Assembly: GCF_008831285.2 (NCBI RefSeq) | Contig: NC_045143.1 | Location: 11,047,503 to 11,111,502, forward strand | Direction of reading: 5' to 3' | Length of the DNA stretch: 64,000 bases | Source: Nymphaea colorata | Lineage: Eukaryota; Streptophyta; Magnoliopsida; Nymphaeales; Nymphaeaceae | In this document: positions 48,620 to 59,612 of the stretch, piece by piece | Layout: every line of letters begins with the position of its first letter | How positions within the stretch are numbered: position 1 is the first letter of the stretch | Notes under the pieces: model-generated | Told to the model about the DNA's origin: nothing | The model's database searches: none | The model's input: only the letters and a program-made list of their open reading frames with translations | Position numbers and translations under genes: made by a program

Positions 48620-49870
48620 CGTTCACAGCGAAAAAGTGATCATCTGACAAAATATTGGGCGTCCATATATCGAAGAGGAATATCATATGTCATACAAAAT
48701 GCTTTCATAGTATCTATAAATAAATCCCAACCAATCTCTATAAGTTCTTGTAGGAACTTTTTTGAACTATAAACTATAGTCATTGCATTTAAAACGTCTT
48801 GTCTTTGTATTTGCAATGCTTGACAAAGAATATCACTTTGTCCCAAAATTTTTTATATCAAGTGCAAAATAAATATAAAGTCAAATGATGTCATCAAGTT
48901 GTAAGCTGAATAAATTTCACCCTATATTTGATATGTTGATCCATTATCTCTTAAATTTTCCAATACTACACATGTTGCATAGAACATTTTTATCAAACTG
49001 CATACAGACAAAAAATGAGATCTTATCTAATATCACCAGATCGCTGTAGTGATCCAATTTGATTAAGTCATCTTCTTATTTCAAGTTCATCTATAACAAT
49101 TATAAATGCAATTTCATTTGATTGCGCTTCATGCAATTCATTGTTATATTTACTGCTTGCACTAACAACATTAATTACATATTTTAACTGTTCAAAAAAG
49201 TTATGAACATCGACAACTTCTTTTGAAGCTGCAACAAGTGCAAGTTGTAATCTATGCACAAAACAGTTAACATAATATGCATAAGGACATCCATTCAAAA
49301 TTAATGCTTGCAATCCATTTCATTTACCTCGCACATTACTAGCATTATCATATCATTGACCCTGTATATCTTGAATACTAAAATTATGTTGAGACAACAA
49401 AGTAGAAATTAAATTCTTCAAAATAATTGTTGTAGTATTCCTCACATGCACAACATTTAAAAATCGCTCTTGAACGACGTTGCTTATTAACAAATTTAAG
49501 AACAACAGTCATTTACTCTCTCTCTCTGACTCATCTTGAGCTTCATCAATAATAATACAATATTTAACATCACCAATTTATTCTATAATTTTAGTTTTCA
49601 CTTTATTTGTAAAAACGTGTAAAATTTCTTTTTAAGTTGATGGTGATGTATATTTAGCATTCTTTAGAGCATTATCCAAAACAACTTGTGTAACTTTGTC
49701 ATTAAAACTAGCTAAAGTTTTAATGAATTCAATAAAATTACCTTGATTCAATTTACCTTGATTCAATGAACTTGAACTTTTATCATGGCCTCTAAAAACA
49801 AAGTTTGAAATGCTAACCAATGAACTGCAACTACAGATGCCTTCAATCTCAAGCGGTTGTTATGAACAAA
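48620..49870 (-). pseudogene. hAT-superfamily transposase relic (TTF-type/DUF4371-like)
   Basis: Minus-strand pieces run in the right order: 49820-49632 (FRGHDKSSSSLNQGKLNQGNFIEFIK, then VVLDNALKNAKYTSPS), a broken section with the RGQ-YDNASN-type region at about 49390-49320, 49313-49068 (MQALILNGCPYAYYVNCFVHRLQLALVAASKEVVDVHNFF), and 48846-48640 (DILCQALQIQRQDVLNAMTIV). These match the DUF4371 and central part of TTF-zinc-finger hAT transposases common in plants. The C-terminal dimerisation region was not found. Stops and frameshifts rule out function. It lies within the copia element, so it inserted later. Confidence 0.85.
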
Positions 49871-50097
49871 CTCTGAACTTTGTTTTTCAATCATTTTATA
49901 TATGTTTGCTATGACGACTTAAGTCAATATATGCTCGCACATTCATATTATATGGCGAATTTTAACTTGATCTCTCATGACTACCAAATGCACATGTTTT
50001 TTCTTCCTACCATCCACCCTCTTCCAACTCTGAATCCTTCAGTAATAAATGGACTATCATTTGAAGTTGTGATACTAAAACAATAACAGGGCAAACA

Positions 50098-50151
<54 letters not shown>

Positions 50152-52015
50152 TGTACATATTATATGAATATATGTATCTGCACATAACATATAGTATGAC
50201 ATATATGCTATACTATATATGTCCGTATAACATATATATAGTATATAGTTTTACATATACGTACATATTATACATTTTTAAGACATATAAATGTTATGTT
50301 AACTATGGAAATCTTTAATCATAAGACACATATATGTTATGCTAATTATGGACACTGGATATCTATGAAGCTTGTGCTGATATGGCCCATGATTAATATA
50401 TATGTTCATTTAACTTCATCTCTCTCATTTACTGATATCTCTCATATAAGTCACAACCCTGAATCACGAACGATGCTTTCTACAGTTTGAATTTTTGAAT
50501 ACCTGAAAGGTGGAGAATTCAAGTCAAAAAGACCAACATCAAGAGCTTTCGGACTAGAACAACCAGCAATATGGTTTCCTCCCTCTTTGCTTTCTCCCTC
50601 TTGGTCAATAACTTGTTTTTTTTTTTAAATAATCTTGAATATTTTTCATCATCTTTTCAATAAGCTAACACAAAAAATCTAAAATTTAAAATAGACAATA
50701 AGATTTAAACATATCGAAGTAATCAAACTTGAACCATTTCAGCCAGCTATAACTCGAGCATAACAGTAAAAAAAAAAAAAAAAAAAAATTGTGGAACAAA
50801 GACCATTGTTCTACAGAATTTTCGAAATGCGGCAACAAGCAACACCAAAAAAGAATTCAATTTGAAAATTTTGAAATAAAGCATTGTTGTGAAGAACATT
50901 TTACAACTAACAAAAGTGAACTCATTACATATATCCATTCAACGTTTGCTGACTTGGATCCAACGAATACACAACAATTAACAGAATACACAACAATTAA
51001 CATCGCAAGACTATATTCTACCAAGTTGGCCAAAAACTAAAGGGACATAGTCACATAGATGATAGATCCCTACTTCTGCTTGAACCAATGCGAGAAGCAA
51101 AGAGAACTAGTAAAATCCAATGGCCGAGATTAACTTAAATAGCATCGATATGCTTTGCAGTTAAACTGAAAACTACTTCTAAATACATGGTTCTTGAACT
51201 TTCTTTTATGAAGCCCAAGTACATGGAAAGAGGCTTAATGTGAAGTACCTTTCTGGTTTTTCAAAAAAGTGAATGAAAGTCTAAAATTAGTGCTTTATAT
51301 GACAACAAAAACTACTAGTTTCTACAGTGCAAGAAGGTCATTTGCAGTTGGGTTTGTGTTTAGCTCTATCAAAATATGCGCAAAGCAGAACCGACACAAA
51401 ACTTAATTTTCAGTCTAAACGGTCATAAACCTTGAATATGGATCACAGTTGGATAGATATGATCTCAATCCTTTGAGGATCAGGTTTACATTTGGATGTA
51501 AATCAGTTCATATATGCAACGGTTAGAGATGATTACAGCTATTAAATCTACAAATATTTCAGGTTAAACTTACCTCATATATTCGAGGCTAGCGTTAAGA
51601 GGGCTGAACTAGACTAGAGTAGCATTACTTCAACACTAATGAGAAAACAAATGACATGCACCTAATTGCATGGATTAATCAGATAATAAATGCACTATGC
51701 AGCTTAAAACGACAAGTAATTTGGATATTTATCTGTTTGAACTTGAACTTGTTGAATACATCAGATTCATGTGCAAGGTCTTTTCAGAGATGAATTAATT
51801 CATCTGCATATCATAAGCAATTGATAGGATTAGCCACAGAAGCTGTTTGGTATAAATGGATAAAATGTTAAATTTTCATGCCAAAGAACAAACCATCTTC
51901 TCAAACCTTTCACACACTATGCTAACCTGTGTTCTTTAAGAATCAAGTCTGTGAAGTCCGCTCAAATTGGCTAGGTTCCCAATTTCTGAAGAGGATAGCC
52001 CTTCCCACTTGAACC
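49871..52015. other. Non-coding insert DNA inside copia
   Basis: Contains an (AT)n run and TATG-rich sequence (50155-50400), a 20-bp A run (about 50768) and no recognised protein. It probably belongs to the inserted hAT or further nested elements, but borders were not found. Confidence 0.35.
50103..50149. repeat. (AT)n microsatellite
   Basis: About 47 bp of alternating AT. Confidence 0.95.
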
Positions 52016-52153
52016 TAAGGCCACGTTTGATGGCTAAGAAAAATACTGTTTATCGAGGGGTTTTTTTCTTTTTTGTACGGTTTCAACCAGCACCATCAAA
52101 TGTGAGAAACTTTACCGTGCTAAAAGTCGATTTTCAGGGTAAATTTACCCCGG

Positions 52154-52187
52154 AAAAAAGTCGGACCCGTGGGGGTCCGACTTTTTT
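52154..52187. repeat. Perfect hairpin, 15-bp stem and 4-nt loop
   Basis: AAAAAAGTCGGACCC, loop GTGG, then its exact complement. Located about 135 bp inside the left terminus of the PIF/Harbinger-type element. Confidence 0.95.
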
Positions 52188-52253
52188 TCAACGATTTTTT
52201 TTTTGCCCGTTGGGGCTTTTTCCATCGTGCGCGCTCCTCTCCCTCGCCACCGC

Positions 52254-52372
52254 CGATCGACCGAGCTCTTTCTCCCTCGCTACTGCTGCTTCCTCTTTCG
52301 ATCGACGGAGCTTCTTCTATCCCCTTTTCATCACACATCGACCGAGCACTTTCTCCCTCGCTATCGCATCTT
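52254..52372. repeat. Imperfect tandem repeat in the cargo region
   Basis: ATCGACCGAGCTCTTTCTCC and a near copy (ATCGACCGAGCACTTTCTCC) occur about 81 bp apart, each followed by CTCGCTA. The segment between is similar in composition. Confidence 0.8.
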
Positions 52373-53135
52373 CCTCCTCCGTTCGAACCGAACTCCTTCG
52401 ATTCTCTTCTCATCACAGAGCCGGTTGGGCGATCGCATTTCTTCACAGGTAAGCTCGTTCCATTCCCCTCTTTCGCCCCATCTATACTTCGTTCTCCTTT
52501 TCTCCGCAAAAGCTATTGTTCCAAACATCGATTCGGAGCTTGTTCCTCAGCTTCCGATGATCGACCCATCTGTTTCCGGAGATAAATGCATCTATTGGAC
52601 TATCTAGGGTTGGATTGCCGTGTTTTATCCCTCTTCCGGCCGCATTGTGCTGTTCCAGCAAAATACCCTGCTACTATTCCCGGCGGCTTGTTATTTTCCT
52701 CCTCCGGCGACATTGTCCACTTCGCCATCGTTTCTACTTTGAAGACCTGATTTTGATATCCGATGTCTCTTTTTGTGATTTTGGGGGTGAAAGGAAGCAA
52801 CTCTGAATTGTTGTTCTTTCATCGTTCGCTGTCCCTTTTCCTCCTCCGACCTGCTTCTACCTGCAACCATGACGCCATTCATCAAAGATTTTCATTTTGC
52901 AGTCTAGGTATGATGCTCTCTCTCTCTCTATCTCCCCCTTCCCCCTCAGCTGGTTAACATTCTTGATATGCATATTTGTTATGTGAGAGATGATATCTTT
53001 TTAATTTCTTGATGCCATCAAACATGGCCTGAAACAAGAAAAAGGAAAATTTTCCTTTCTGTCAGTTTACCGTGGAGAATTTACCCTTGAAAAAATTCCC
53101 CCCCAAAAACATCCAGGCCATCAAACGTGGCCTAA

Positions 53136-53750
53136 CAGTTTCACACAACCAAAATGCAATAAAAACACCAAATTGTACATATTTTTATACAACAATTTCC
53201 AATAAACTTGGATATCAACCATAAATTGTGAAGAAAAAAAGAAGGAGAGGCAGTCACTTTATTATTTGACCACAAAAGTGTATACTATAAAAGTAAATGT
53301 AGGATTGTGTACCTCAAAACGGAGGTAAGGAACAAAAATTACTGAAAACACAAATCCAGCAATTATGTAATAGGTTGGAGGCTTCCCCTTGATATGGGTA
53401 GTTCTTTGTTTTTGAGTCTGTCACTCTGTCAAGGGCACAGCCGAACTCTGGTGGCAGTGGGTAGCAGTGAGTCAGGGAGACAGGGACTCAAGTGGCCGGT
53501 GGGTGGCGGTTCGGTGGCACCGGGTAGCAGTTAGGGACTCAGGCGGCCGCAGGCTGAGGGCTGCGTTTTTCAAATCAAAATTGAAAATCCCCCTTCAGTT
53601 ACGAAATAGGGCAAGACAGAGACAAAAGAAAGCTTCAACCTAGGTTTTGTGGGTTGGATTCGGGTTTAGATTTACATGGGCCAAACTAAACCACATCCAA
53701 ATACTACAGGGGCCAAACTAAAAATTTTCATTTATTTTAATCTTTTTTTT
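53136..53750. other. Insert DNA between PIF-type element and copia 3' end
   Basis: A G/C-rich stretch (53440-53560) with repeated GGGTAGCAGT and GTGGC motifs, then a T-run near 53745 where copia pol resumes. No gene recognised. Confidence 0.4.
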
Positions 53751-53769
53751 TTGTCAATTCCCTCCCCAT

Positions 53770-53851
53770 TGGCTTCGACCTTGGTTTTCTACAAATCAAT
53801 GAATACGAAGCAAGTGGGCTGTTTACATCTTTATGCCTAACTTGAGGAGAG
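53770..53851 (+). other. Copia pol C-terminus and polypurine tract
   Basis: The frame reads TKQVGCLHLYA then a stop, matching the usual copia end (RTKLG...YAPT-stop). It is followed by CTTGAGGAGAG as the polypurine tract touching the 3' LTR. Confidence 0.75.
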
Positions 53852-54102
53852 TGTTGAAATGAACTCTTTGTCCAACATAGCTATGCAATATTGTATATCC
53901 ATAGTTGAAGATCGGTTGTTCATTACCGTTTATGAACCAACGAATCTTTCCTTTGAGTGCTTTTCTTCTCCGCCATTTGCTATATATCATGTATTGATGG
54001 ACTTGTAACAAAATGAGAATGAACAATACAGCTGTGGATGTAAGTCCTGAGGACTGAACTACCTTAATTCTCGTGCTTTCCTTCTCTTTCAATTTCACAA
54101 CA
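53852..54102 (+). repeat. Ty1/copia 3' LTR
   Basis: 251 bp, TGTTGAAATGAACTC to CACAACA, preceded by a polypurine tract. The next five bases TCAAG match the CCAAG before the 5' LTR at 4 of 5 positions, the 5-bp duplication expected for copia. Confidence 0.9.
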
Positions 54103-54357
54103 TCAAGAGAGAGATGGAACGGTACAAAGCAAGGCGACAGACAGTTGGCCAGTCCAGCAGCAAAAAGAAGAGTGCGACGACAGAAAGGGGGAAGCGACCT
54201 CTCCAGGGTCGTGCCGGGGCTCTTCCGCCACGCCCATGAAGCCATCTCTGGCATCGCCTCTCTCTCTCTCTCTCTCTCCCTCTCTATACCTACAGATCTC
54301 CCTCTGTTCTCTCTCTACAAATCTCTCTCTATTGGCTGAGGGTCTGAGAGCACAGAC
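54103..54357. other. Flank right of copia
   Basis: Purine-rich then (CT)n sequence (54259-54280). A half-copy of the downstream palindrome motif (TTGGCTGAGGGT) is at about 54332. No gene recognised. Confidence 0.4.
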
Positions 54358-54574
54358 AAACCCTCGGCAATGGCCGAGGGTTTGACATCAACCAGAACCC
54401 TCGGCCATTGCCGAGGGTTTCAACTTTCAAGTAGAACAGAACCCTCGGTAATGGCCGAGGGTTTCACAAAAAACCAAACTCTCGGCCATTGCCGCGGGTT
54501 TCAAGAACAAATAAACCCTTGCAATGGTCGAGGGTTTAAAAAAAACACAATCGTCAGCAATGGCCGAGGGTTGT
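54358..54574. repeat. Array of six palindromic hairpins
   Basis: Six copies of an about 25-bp palindrome, best form AACCCTCGGC + 4-nt loop + GCCGAGGGTT. Approximate positions are 54358, 54397, 54440, 54477, 54513 and 54549, spaced 36-43 bp. Loops run AATG, CATT, AATG, CATT, AATG, AATG, so the first units alternate in orientation. The spacers are A-rich and unrelated. Confidence 0.92.
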
Positions 54575-54659
54575 GAGGAAAACTCAAACCGCCGGCAAGG
54601 TGATAACCTCATCGGCGCATTTGAAACCCTCTTCGTTGGCCATGTGGTTACTGGAAAAG

Positions 54660-54716
54660 AAGGGCTGCAAAGCCCTCTTTTTCCGGAAGGGCTGCAAAGC
54701 CCTCCTTTTCCGGCAA
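54660..54716. repeat. Two tandem copies of a short palindromic unit
   Basis: GGGCTGCAAAGCCCTC followed by a T-rich CCGG end occurs twice about 29 bp apart. GGGCT...AGCCC can pair within each unit. Confidence 0.85.
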
Positions 54717-56640
54717 CTCATCCCTCCTTTTTGAGAGAGAGCGAGAGAGAGAGACTTGCCTGGACATGGCCACCACCAGCTATGGCGCCTCGCCGAAGAT
54801 CCTTTCGTCACCGGCCGTCGCATGCTCTCACGGCTGATGCTGCCGTGCGTCGGTGAGAATGATCCGATGGCTTCAAAAAGCCACAACACAACAAAGGTTC
54901 TCGAGGGTCTGGCTTTACAAGCTTGGATTCCAGATCCTTAGATCTGAAATCGGTCCCGGATCTTAGATCCGGGGCCATCCAACGCAGCCCTATGGTGTTA
55001 AAGCTATTACAATAAACGTACATTCCTAATCCATCTATATCAGCTTTGTGGAATTCATAGCTGTTCCGAATTAATATTTAAATATGAAAATTTCAACAAA
55101 GGTTGTTTGATTATCTCTAATTTAATTTGATAATATATTTTTTATATTTGAACGTCACGAATTTAAGATCACTCCCTTTTCTCTTTTGTTTCAGGTCAGA
55201 CATTTTTTTAGTGCAAACGAGCAAAATGAAAGTCTCGAACATAAACTTAGATAAGATCAAAGTATGCAAGCACCATTATAAAAAAAAATGGAGAGCTAAT
55301 ACATTGTCATGTAAATAGCATTTTTTAAACAAGAATATACGTCCGTGACTATGGTAAACTGCTAACTATGGTTAATGAACAGAAATTATACCTATCAAAA
55401 ATAATTTTGCTGAGCAAAATAAAATATCGGTAGACATGCAAATATTATGTTTCTCATTATTTTTATAAATATTATACAGTTCACAGATTTGACATTGAAG
55501 CTTATGGTTCAAACAATGTCTCACATCGCCTCATCTTGCCTCATGAGAGGCTCATCACCTCGTCTCATCACCTTTTTACAACATTTTTCTCTAACATCCA
55601 AAACATTCTTTCCCTTTGCAAGTCTGATTCGGTTTATGCCATTTTTAGAATTGGGTTAAAAGGACTTGATCAGAGTGGCTCAATTTGAGTGTTTCCCTAA
55701 TTAACAATTATGCCAAGGTAGGTTCATTTTTTTTATAATATTTCAAAAAAGCTTTTGGAAAATTTTCTTAAAGGTAGATTAAAAAAGAACATTATGAATG
55801 TATTTAGTGAATAGTACCTAAAACATCAAATAATAATGACATTTTTACAGAGTACTTGTAAGAGAATATTCTTAAACCATGTTGGTAAGTATGCTCTTAT
55901 GAAAAAATTCTTGGGGTGAGATTGCGTCTATAACTATGCATGTTCTAGAGGATGTGTAACACATAAAAATAATAGATCAAAAACTTGATAAGTTGATAAC
56001 AGGTTTCCAAGATGTATATTAGTTGAGTACCCCAAAGAATTTAAATTTATTAAAGCTATGGCGCTAATTGAGAGTACATATGTGGAGTTTTTGAAAGAGA
56101 TAAATAATAAATATAGTGATCATAGATCAGTTTGATCTAGATGATGATTTTGACTATTCGGACAAATAGCTTGCAAAGAACCAAATGTGGACCAGTTAGA
56201 TAAAGTATCAATTGATTTTTATTTCCTATTTTCATATATTGATAGGTAATAAAAGGTATAGAGTTCCTCAGCCATGTATGAACCACTACTTTTTTTCAAA
56301 TGAGCTATGTTTTTCAGTAGACATTGTTGAAGCGATTGACAATTTGACAGGTAAAAAAGTGTTAATTAAATTGATCACATGCTTTGACCTGCATATTTTG
56401 CAGGGATGTGAAAACTACCTTCCTTGAGAGTTTTTCAAAATAGCCGAAAGAGTTTATTAATGAAATAATGAATAATGGCATATTGTCAGGTCTAGAAATT
56501 TCTTGTATGGTATCTAACAGTCTCCCAAACACTCGCACTTTGCTTTTCACAAAAACATAACAACAATGAGTCTTAAAGCTAGTCAGTTAGAGTATTGTGC
56601 ATAAGTTTGGAAAAGTAAGAGCATGTTTTGTATATTGGTA
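54717..56640. other. Anonymous spacer
   Basis: A CATCGCCTCATCTTGCCTCATGAGAGG-type palindromic patch near 55517-55570 resembles a transposon end. A frame near 56040-56100 (KFIKAMALIESTYVEFLKEI) reads protein-like for about 25 residues, but it is not assignable and is followed by stops. Confidence 0.35.
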
Positions 56641-56644
56641 TTAT

Positions 56645-56950
56645 GGGTGGGCACCGGGCCGCGTCACCGGCGGGTACCTGGCCTAGTACAGACCCAGGTC
56701 CAGGCCCGGGCCCTATGGGCTGACCCTGATCGGCTCGACGGGAAACCGATCTGGCCCGATAACGTTGAAAAAATATTTTGTTATTAATATATATTTTATT
56801 ATTAAAAATATTTTAAATTCAAAAAAAATATTTTATATTTTAAAAAATATTTTTATTATAACCAGGCCGGGCCTAGGCCCAGGTTTCGGGCATCGGGCCT
56901 GGGCCCAAGTTTCAAACATCGGGCCCGAGTTTAAGACATCGGGCCGGTTG
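56645..56950. mobile_element. Possible MITE with GC-rich ends and AT-rich core
   Basis: GGGTGGGCACCGGGCC...CCCGGGCC on the left and GGGCC(G/T)GG repeats on the right enclose an AT-only core (56765-56860). Same plan as 19770-19995. Target duplication not resolved. Confidence 0.45.
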
Positions 56951-57179
56951 AAGGAGTTAATTTGACTAAAAGTAATTATCCTCATGAAAGACAACAAAGT
57001 TTAAATAAATTCTTTTGGTTACATTGTTGGAAGTCCAATATATCTAATATTGTATATATGAACAGTTATAATTTTCTTTAATAAGTTGGCCCAGTAGATT
57101 TAAAAAAAGTTCAGATTGGTTTTACTGGCAAATGGTAACAAAGAATATTCAAATATATGATAGGAACAAAAAAGTTATA

Positions 57180-58918
57180 TTCATCTATTAATATTACCAC
57201 TGATACTTTTTGAAAATAAATAATGTAGGAGTGTTTGCTTCTCCGAAAATATATTAGTTTTTGGAGTGTTTTAGAAAAATGAGATTTTATTTTCAAATGA
57301 GAGAGAAATAGACTCGCCCGTTGGTACCAGGATTGACCATATCTGACACATTTACCGAGAGTAATCAATTTAAGAGTTATGTTTATTTTTGATGTCTTTC
57401 ATTTTTGCTTGAACATCCTTTTATTTTAAATGCACTGTGGTGTTTGAGAAAATATTGAATATTTGATGTTTCATTTTTTTTTGTTTGAGAAATCTTGAAT
57501 TGGGAAATCTTTACAAATATTGTTTGGAAACATTTGAAGAACATCTTTTGAAGCCAATTTAATGTTCTCTTAAGACTTTAAGTAGGTTTGAGACTCTGCT
57601 CTAATTTAGTTACTACCTAGCTAGAGTTATACCTCGTCTTGCTTAAGTTTTTTTAGAGACGTGTTTGTGATCATTCTGATTTTAGGAAAACTACAATACC
57701 TCTAATTTAGATGATTTTAGGAGGTGGTAAGAGAAAATGAAAAAAAAAATGAAAACAAAATTTGGACTACATACCTCTAAAGAAATGAGTCTTATTCTTT
57801 GGATGATCATTGGGTCGCTTTGAGTAAAGCTCCAAGATGATAAAGATATGCCTCCAAGGGACCTCCTCATGCTCTCTTGAGGAGTTAGAACTTGAAGAAA
57901 CTTGCTTCCAAGGTTATAGAAGAAGAAGAAGAAAAGAAAAGAAAAACAAAAATAGAGAGCTAAGGAAAACTTAGATTTTCAAATGAGAAAGAACTAGAGG
58001 TTCCCCAAGGGTTATCTTATGTCCAAGTTATCTTATGCCCAAGAGAGAAGATTGTGGGGTATTTATAAAAAGTTTTGTAGCCAAAATTCAAATTTTGATT
58101 TTTTTTTTAATTTAACAAGATTTTCATGCGAATCTCAGGTATTTTTTAATGATTATTATTATTTTTTTAAAATAGGTTTTGATCGAGTGGGATTGGTCAT
58201 TAGCCCAACAAATACCCCTTTGAGGTGTGAGCAGGGCTAATGCCCACCCAATAGAGCCAACATGGCATCCCAAGGGGTAGTTTTAGCATGAAAATGGGGC
58301 ATGCGCAGCATGTAGACCCCATTTTGGTGCATTTGGGCATGTGTGCGTGACTGCACGTCGTGTGATGCTGGGGTTCCAAAAAACAATAAATAAAATAAAT
58401 ACATACAAAGGCCGTTCATAAAAAAACATAAAACCATTTTTAAATGTAAATAAAATGGGTTTTGTCACAAATGAGGGGCTGACTCCATTTTGAGTGGCTC
58501 TAGGCTCGTTTTAAATTTGGATTGAGTTTAATTGGTTGTAGACGTATTTTAGTGAATGTTTTAAGCTTGAAAACACATCTTCAACACGAGAATGAAGTAT
58601 AAAAAAAATGCGCGTGCGGTGCTCAAAACATCAAATTTTGTTGTTTTGATCTTGGTTTTGGATTTTGAGTTTAAAATTCTTGATTTGGATCTAAAGTTGG
58701 GTTTTGAATCTTTTTTGGATCCGAGAGTTAAATTTTGGTTTTGAATCTCACTCCTAAAGTTGGGTTTTTAATTTGAATTTTGTGTTTGGGTTCAGACATG
58801 GGTTTAGAGATTCATTTTGGATCGAATAGTCACAATTTTGTTTTGGGTCTAGGATTGGGCTCAAGATCCAAAGATTAAATCTAAATACAATCTTTTAGAA
58901 AAATTTGGAGTGATAACA
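57180..58918 (-). repeat. Tat/Ogre-like LTR, minus orientation, near complete
   Basis: The minus strand starts TGTTATCACTCCAAATTT at 58918 and is preceded there by AACAAAGATGGACATT, a polypurine-like tract. Landmarks in order: repeated AACCCAACTTTAG-type segments (58650-58800), a TATA box at 58060-58067, a transcribed leader, then the GTACCAACGGGCGAGT...CACTCCAAAAAC block (57330-57250). Parts recur in plus orientation at 59038-59588, 61868-62000 and 62636-63297. Length (about 1.7 kb) and a CACC-type start fit long Tat-clade LTRs; the clade call is inferred. Confidence 0.65.
58060..58067 (-). promoter_or_regulatory. LTR TATA box
   Basis: Minus-strand TATAAATA inside the near-complete Tat-like LTR, placed to start transcripts running toward 57 kb. 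Confidence 0.5.
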
Positions 58919-59029
58919 AATGTCCATCTTTGTTACTAAGTCAACACTATCTGCACTCAGTGGCAAAGATAAGCACCCATATTTTTTGGGTTATTTGAGC
59001 TAAACTAAATACAGGTTTGACCCTTTACC
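58919..59029 (-). other. 3' internal end of a minus-strand Tat-like element
   Basis: Read on the minus strand, AACCCATTCAGGTAAAGGGT...TTAGTAACAAAGATGGACATT matches 62515-62635 on the plus strand, the segment just before that LTR. Only about 110 bp remains before it meets an opposite-facing LTR. Confidence 0.7.
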
Positions 59030-59037
59030 TGAATGGG

Positions 59038-59588
59038 TTTGTTATCACCCTAAATTTTTTTAAAAAAGACTATATTTTATTTTTACCAGACAAAATTTCC
59101 AGTTATTTGGATTTAAATTTTAGACCCTAAGCCCAATCCTAGACTTAAAACAAATTTGCGACTATTCGATAAAAAATGAACCTCAAACCTACTTAAAGTC
59201 TTAAGAGAACACCAAAGTGATTTCAAAAATTGATCTTCAAATGTTTCCAAATGAAATTTTTAAAGTTTTTTCCACTCAAGATTTTTCAAATCAAAATGTT
59301 TTACATTCTCAAATGATTCTTCAAAACTTACTCAAAATCTTGAAACATCAAATCTTTAATATCTTTCCAAACACTACACTGCATTTAGAATGAAAAATAT
59401 GTTTAAGCCAAAACAAAATGCATCAAGAATAAACATAGCCACTAGATTGATTACCCCAGGTAAGGTGACGGAAACGGTCTATCCTTGTACCAACGGGTGA
59501 GTCCCTTTCTCTCTCATTTTAAAACAAAACCTCATTTTTATGGAGCGCTCCAAAAACCAATAAATTTTCAGGGATGTGAATCGGTGGC
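59038..59588 (+). repeat. Tat/Ogre-like LTR, plus orientation, internally deleted
   Basis: It starts TTATCACCCTAAATTT and follows the minus LTR sequence to about 59190. It then jumps directly to the CTTAAAGTCTTAAGAGAAC segment, missing roughly 1 kb including the TATA region. It ends with the ACCAACGGGTGAGTCC and GCGCTCCAAAAACC block. Confidence 0.7.
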
Positions 59589-59590
59589 AA

Positions 59591-59612
59591 CCACCATGAT
59601 GGGACCCTTCAT
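59591..59612 (+). other. Possible degenerate primer-binding site
   Basis: TGGCAACCACCATGATGGGA lies at the LTR 3' border. TGGCGA-type primer sites are used by Tat/Ogre elements; the match is partial. Confidence 0.35.

Larger units (their letters stand above)
52019..53132. mobile_element. PIF/Harbinger-type non-autonomous element with gene-like cargo
   Basis: A perfect 16-bp inverted repeat GGCCACGTTTGATGGC bounds 1114 bp, flanked by TAA at 52016-52018 and 53133-53135. A third, imperfect copy of the terminus lies at 53012-53031. A perfect 15-bp-stem hairpin (52154-52187) is near the left end. The middle (52200-52910) is GC-richer and looks like plant leader/exon sequence, with a donor CACAG|GTAAGC near 52449 and an acceptor-like TTTTGCAG near 52903. 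No transposase is present. Confidence 0.8.

Noticed and set aside
54358-54574. CRISPR-like array
   Set aside because: Repeats are palindromes of alternating orientation in plant DNA with no cas genes; spacers are A-rich and not phage-like.
54370-54576. Repetitive 68-codon frame (MAEG...GHCRGF repeats)
   Set aside because: It is the translation of the palindromic DNA array; the palindrome explains it better than a repeat protein.
56040-56130. Short protein-like frame KFIKAMALIESTYVEFLKEI
   Set aside because: Too short, followed by stops, and not assignable to a family.
56645-56950. GC-rich ends as a CpG-island promoter
   Set aside because: The GGGCC repeats pair as inverted ends around an AT-only core, which fits a transposon better.
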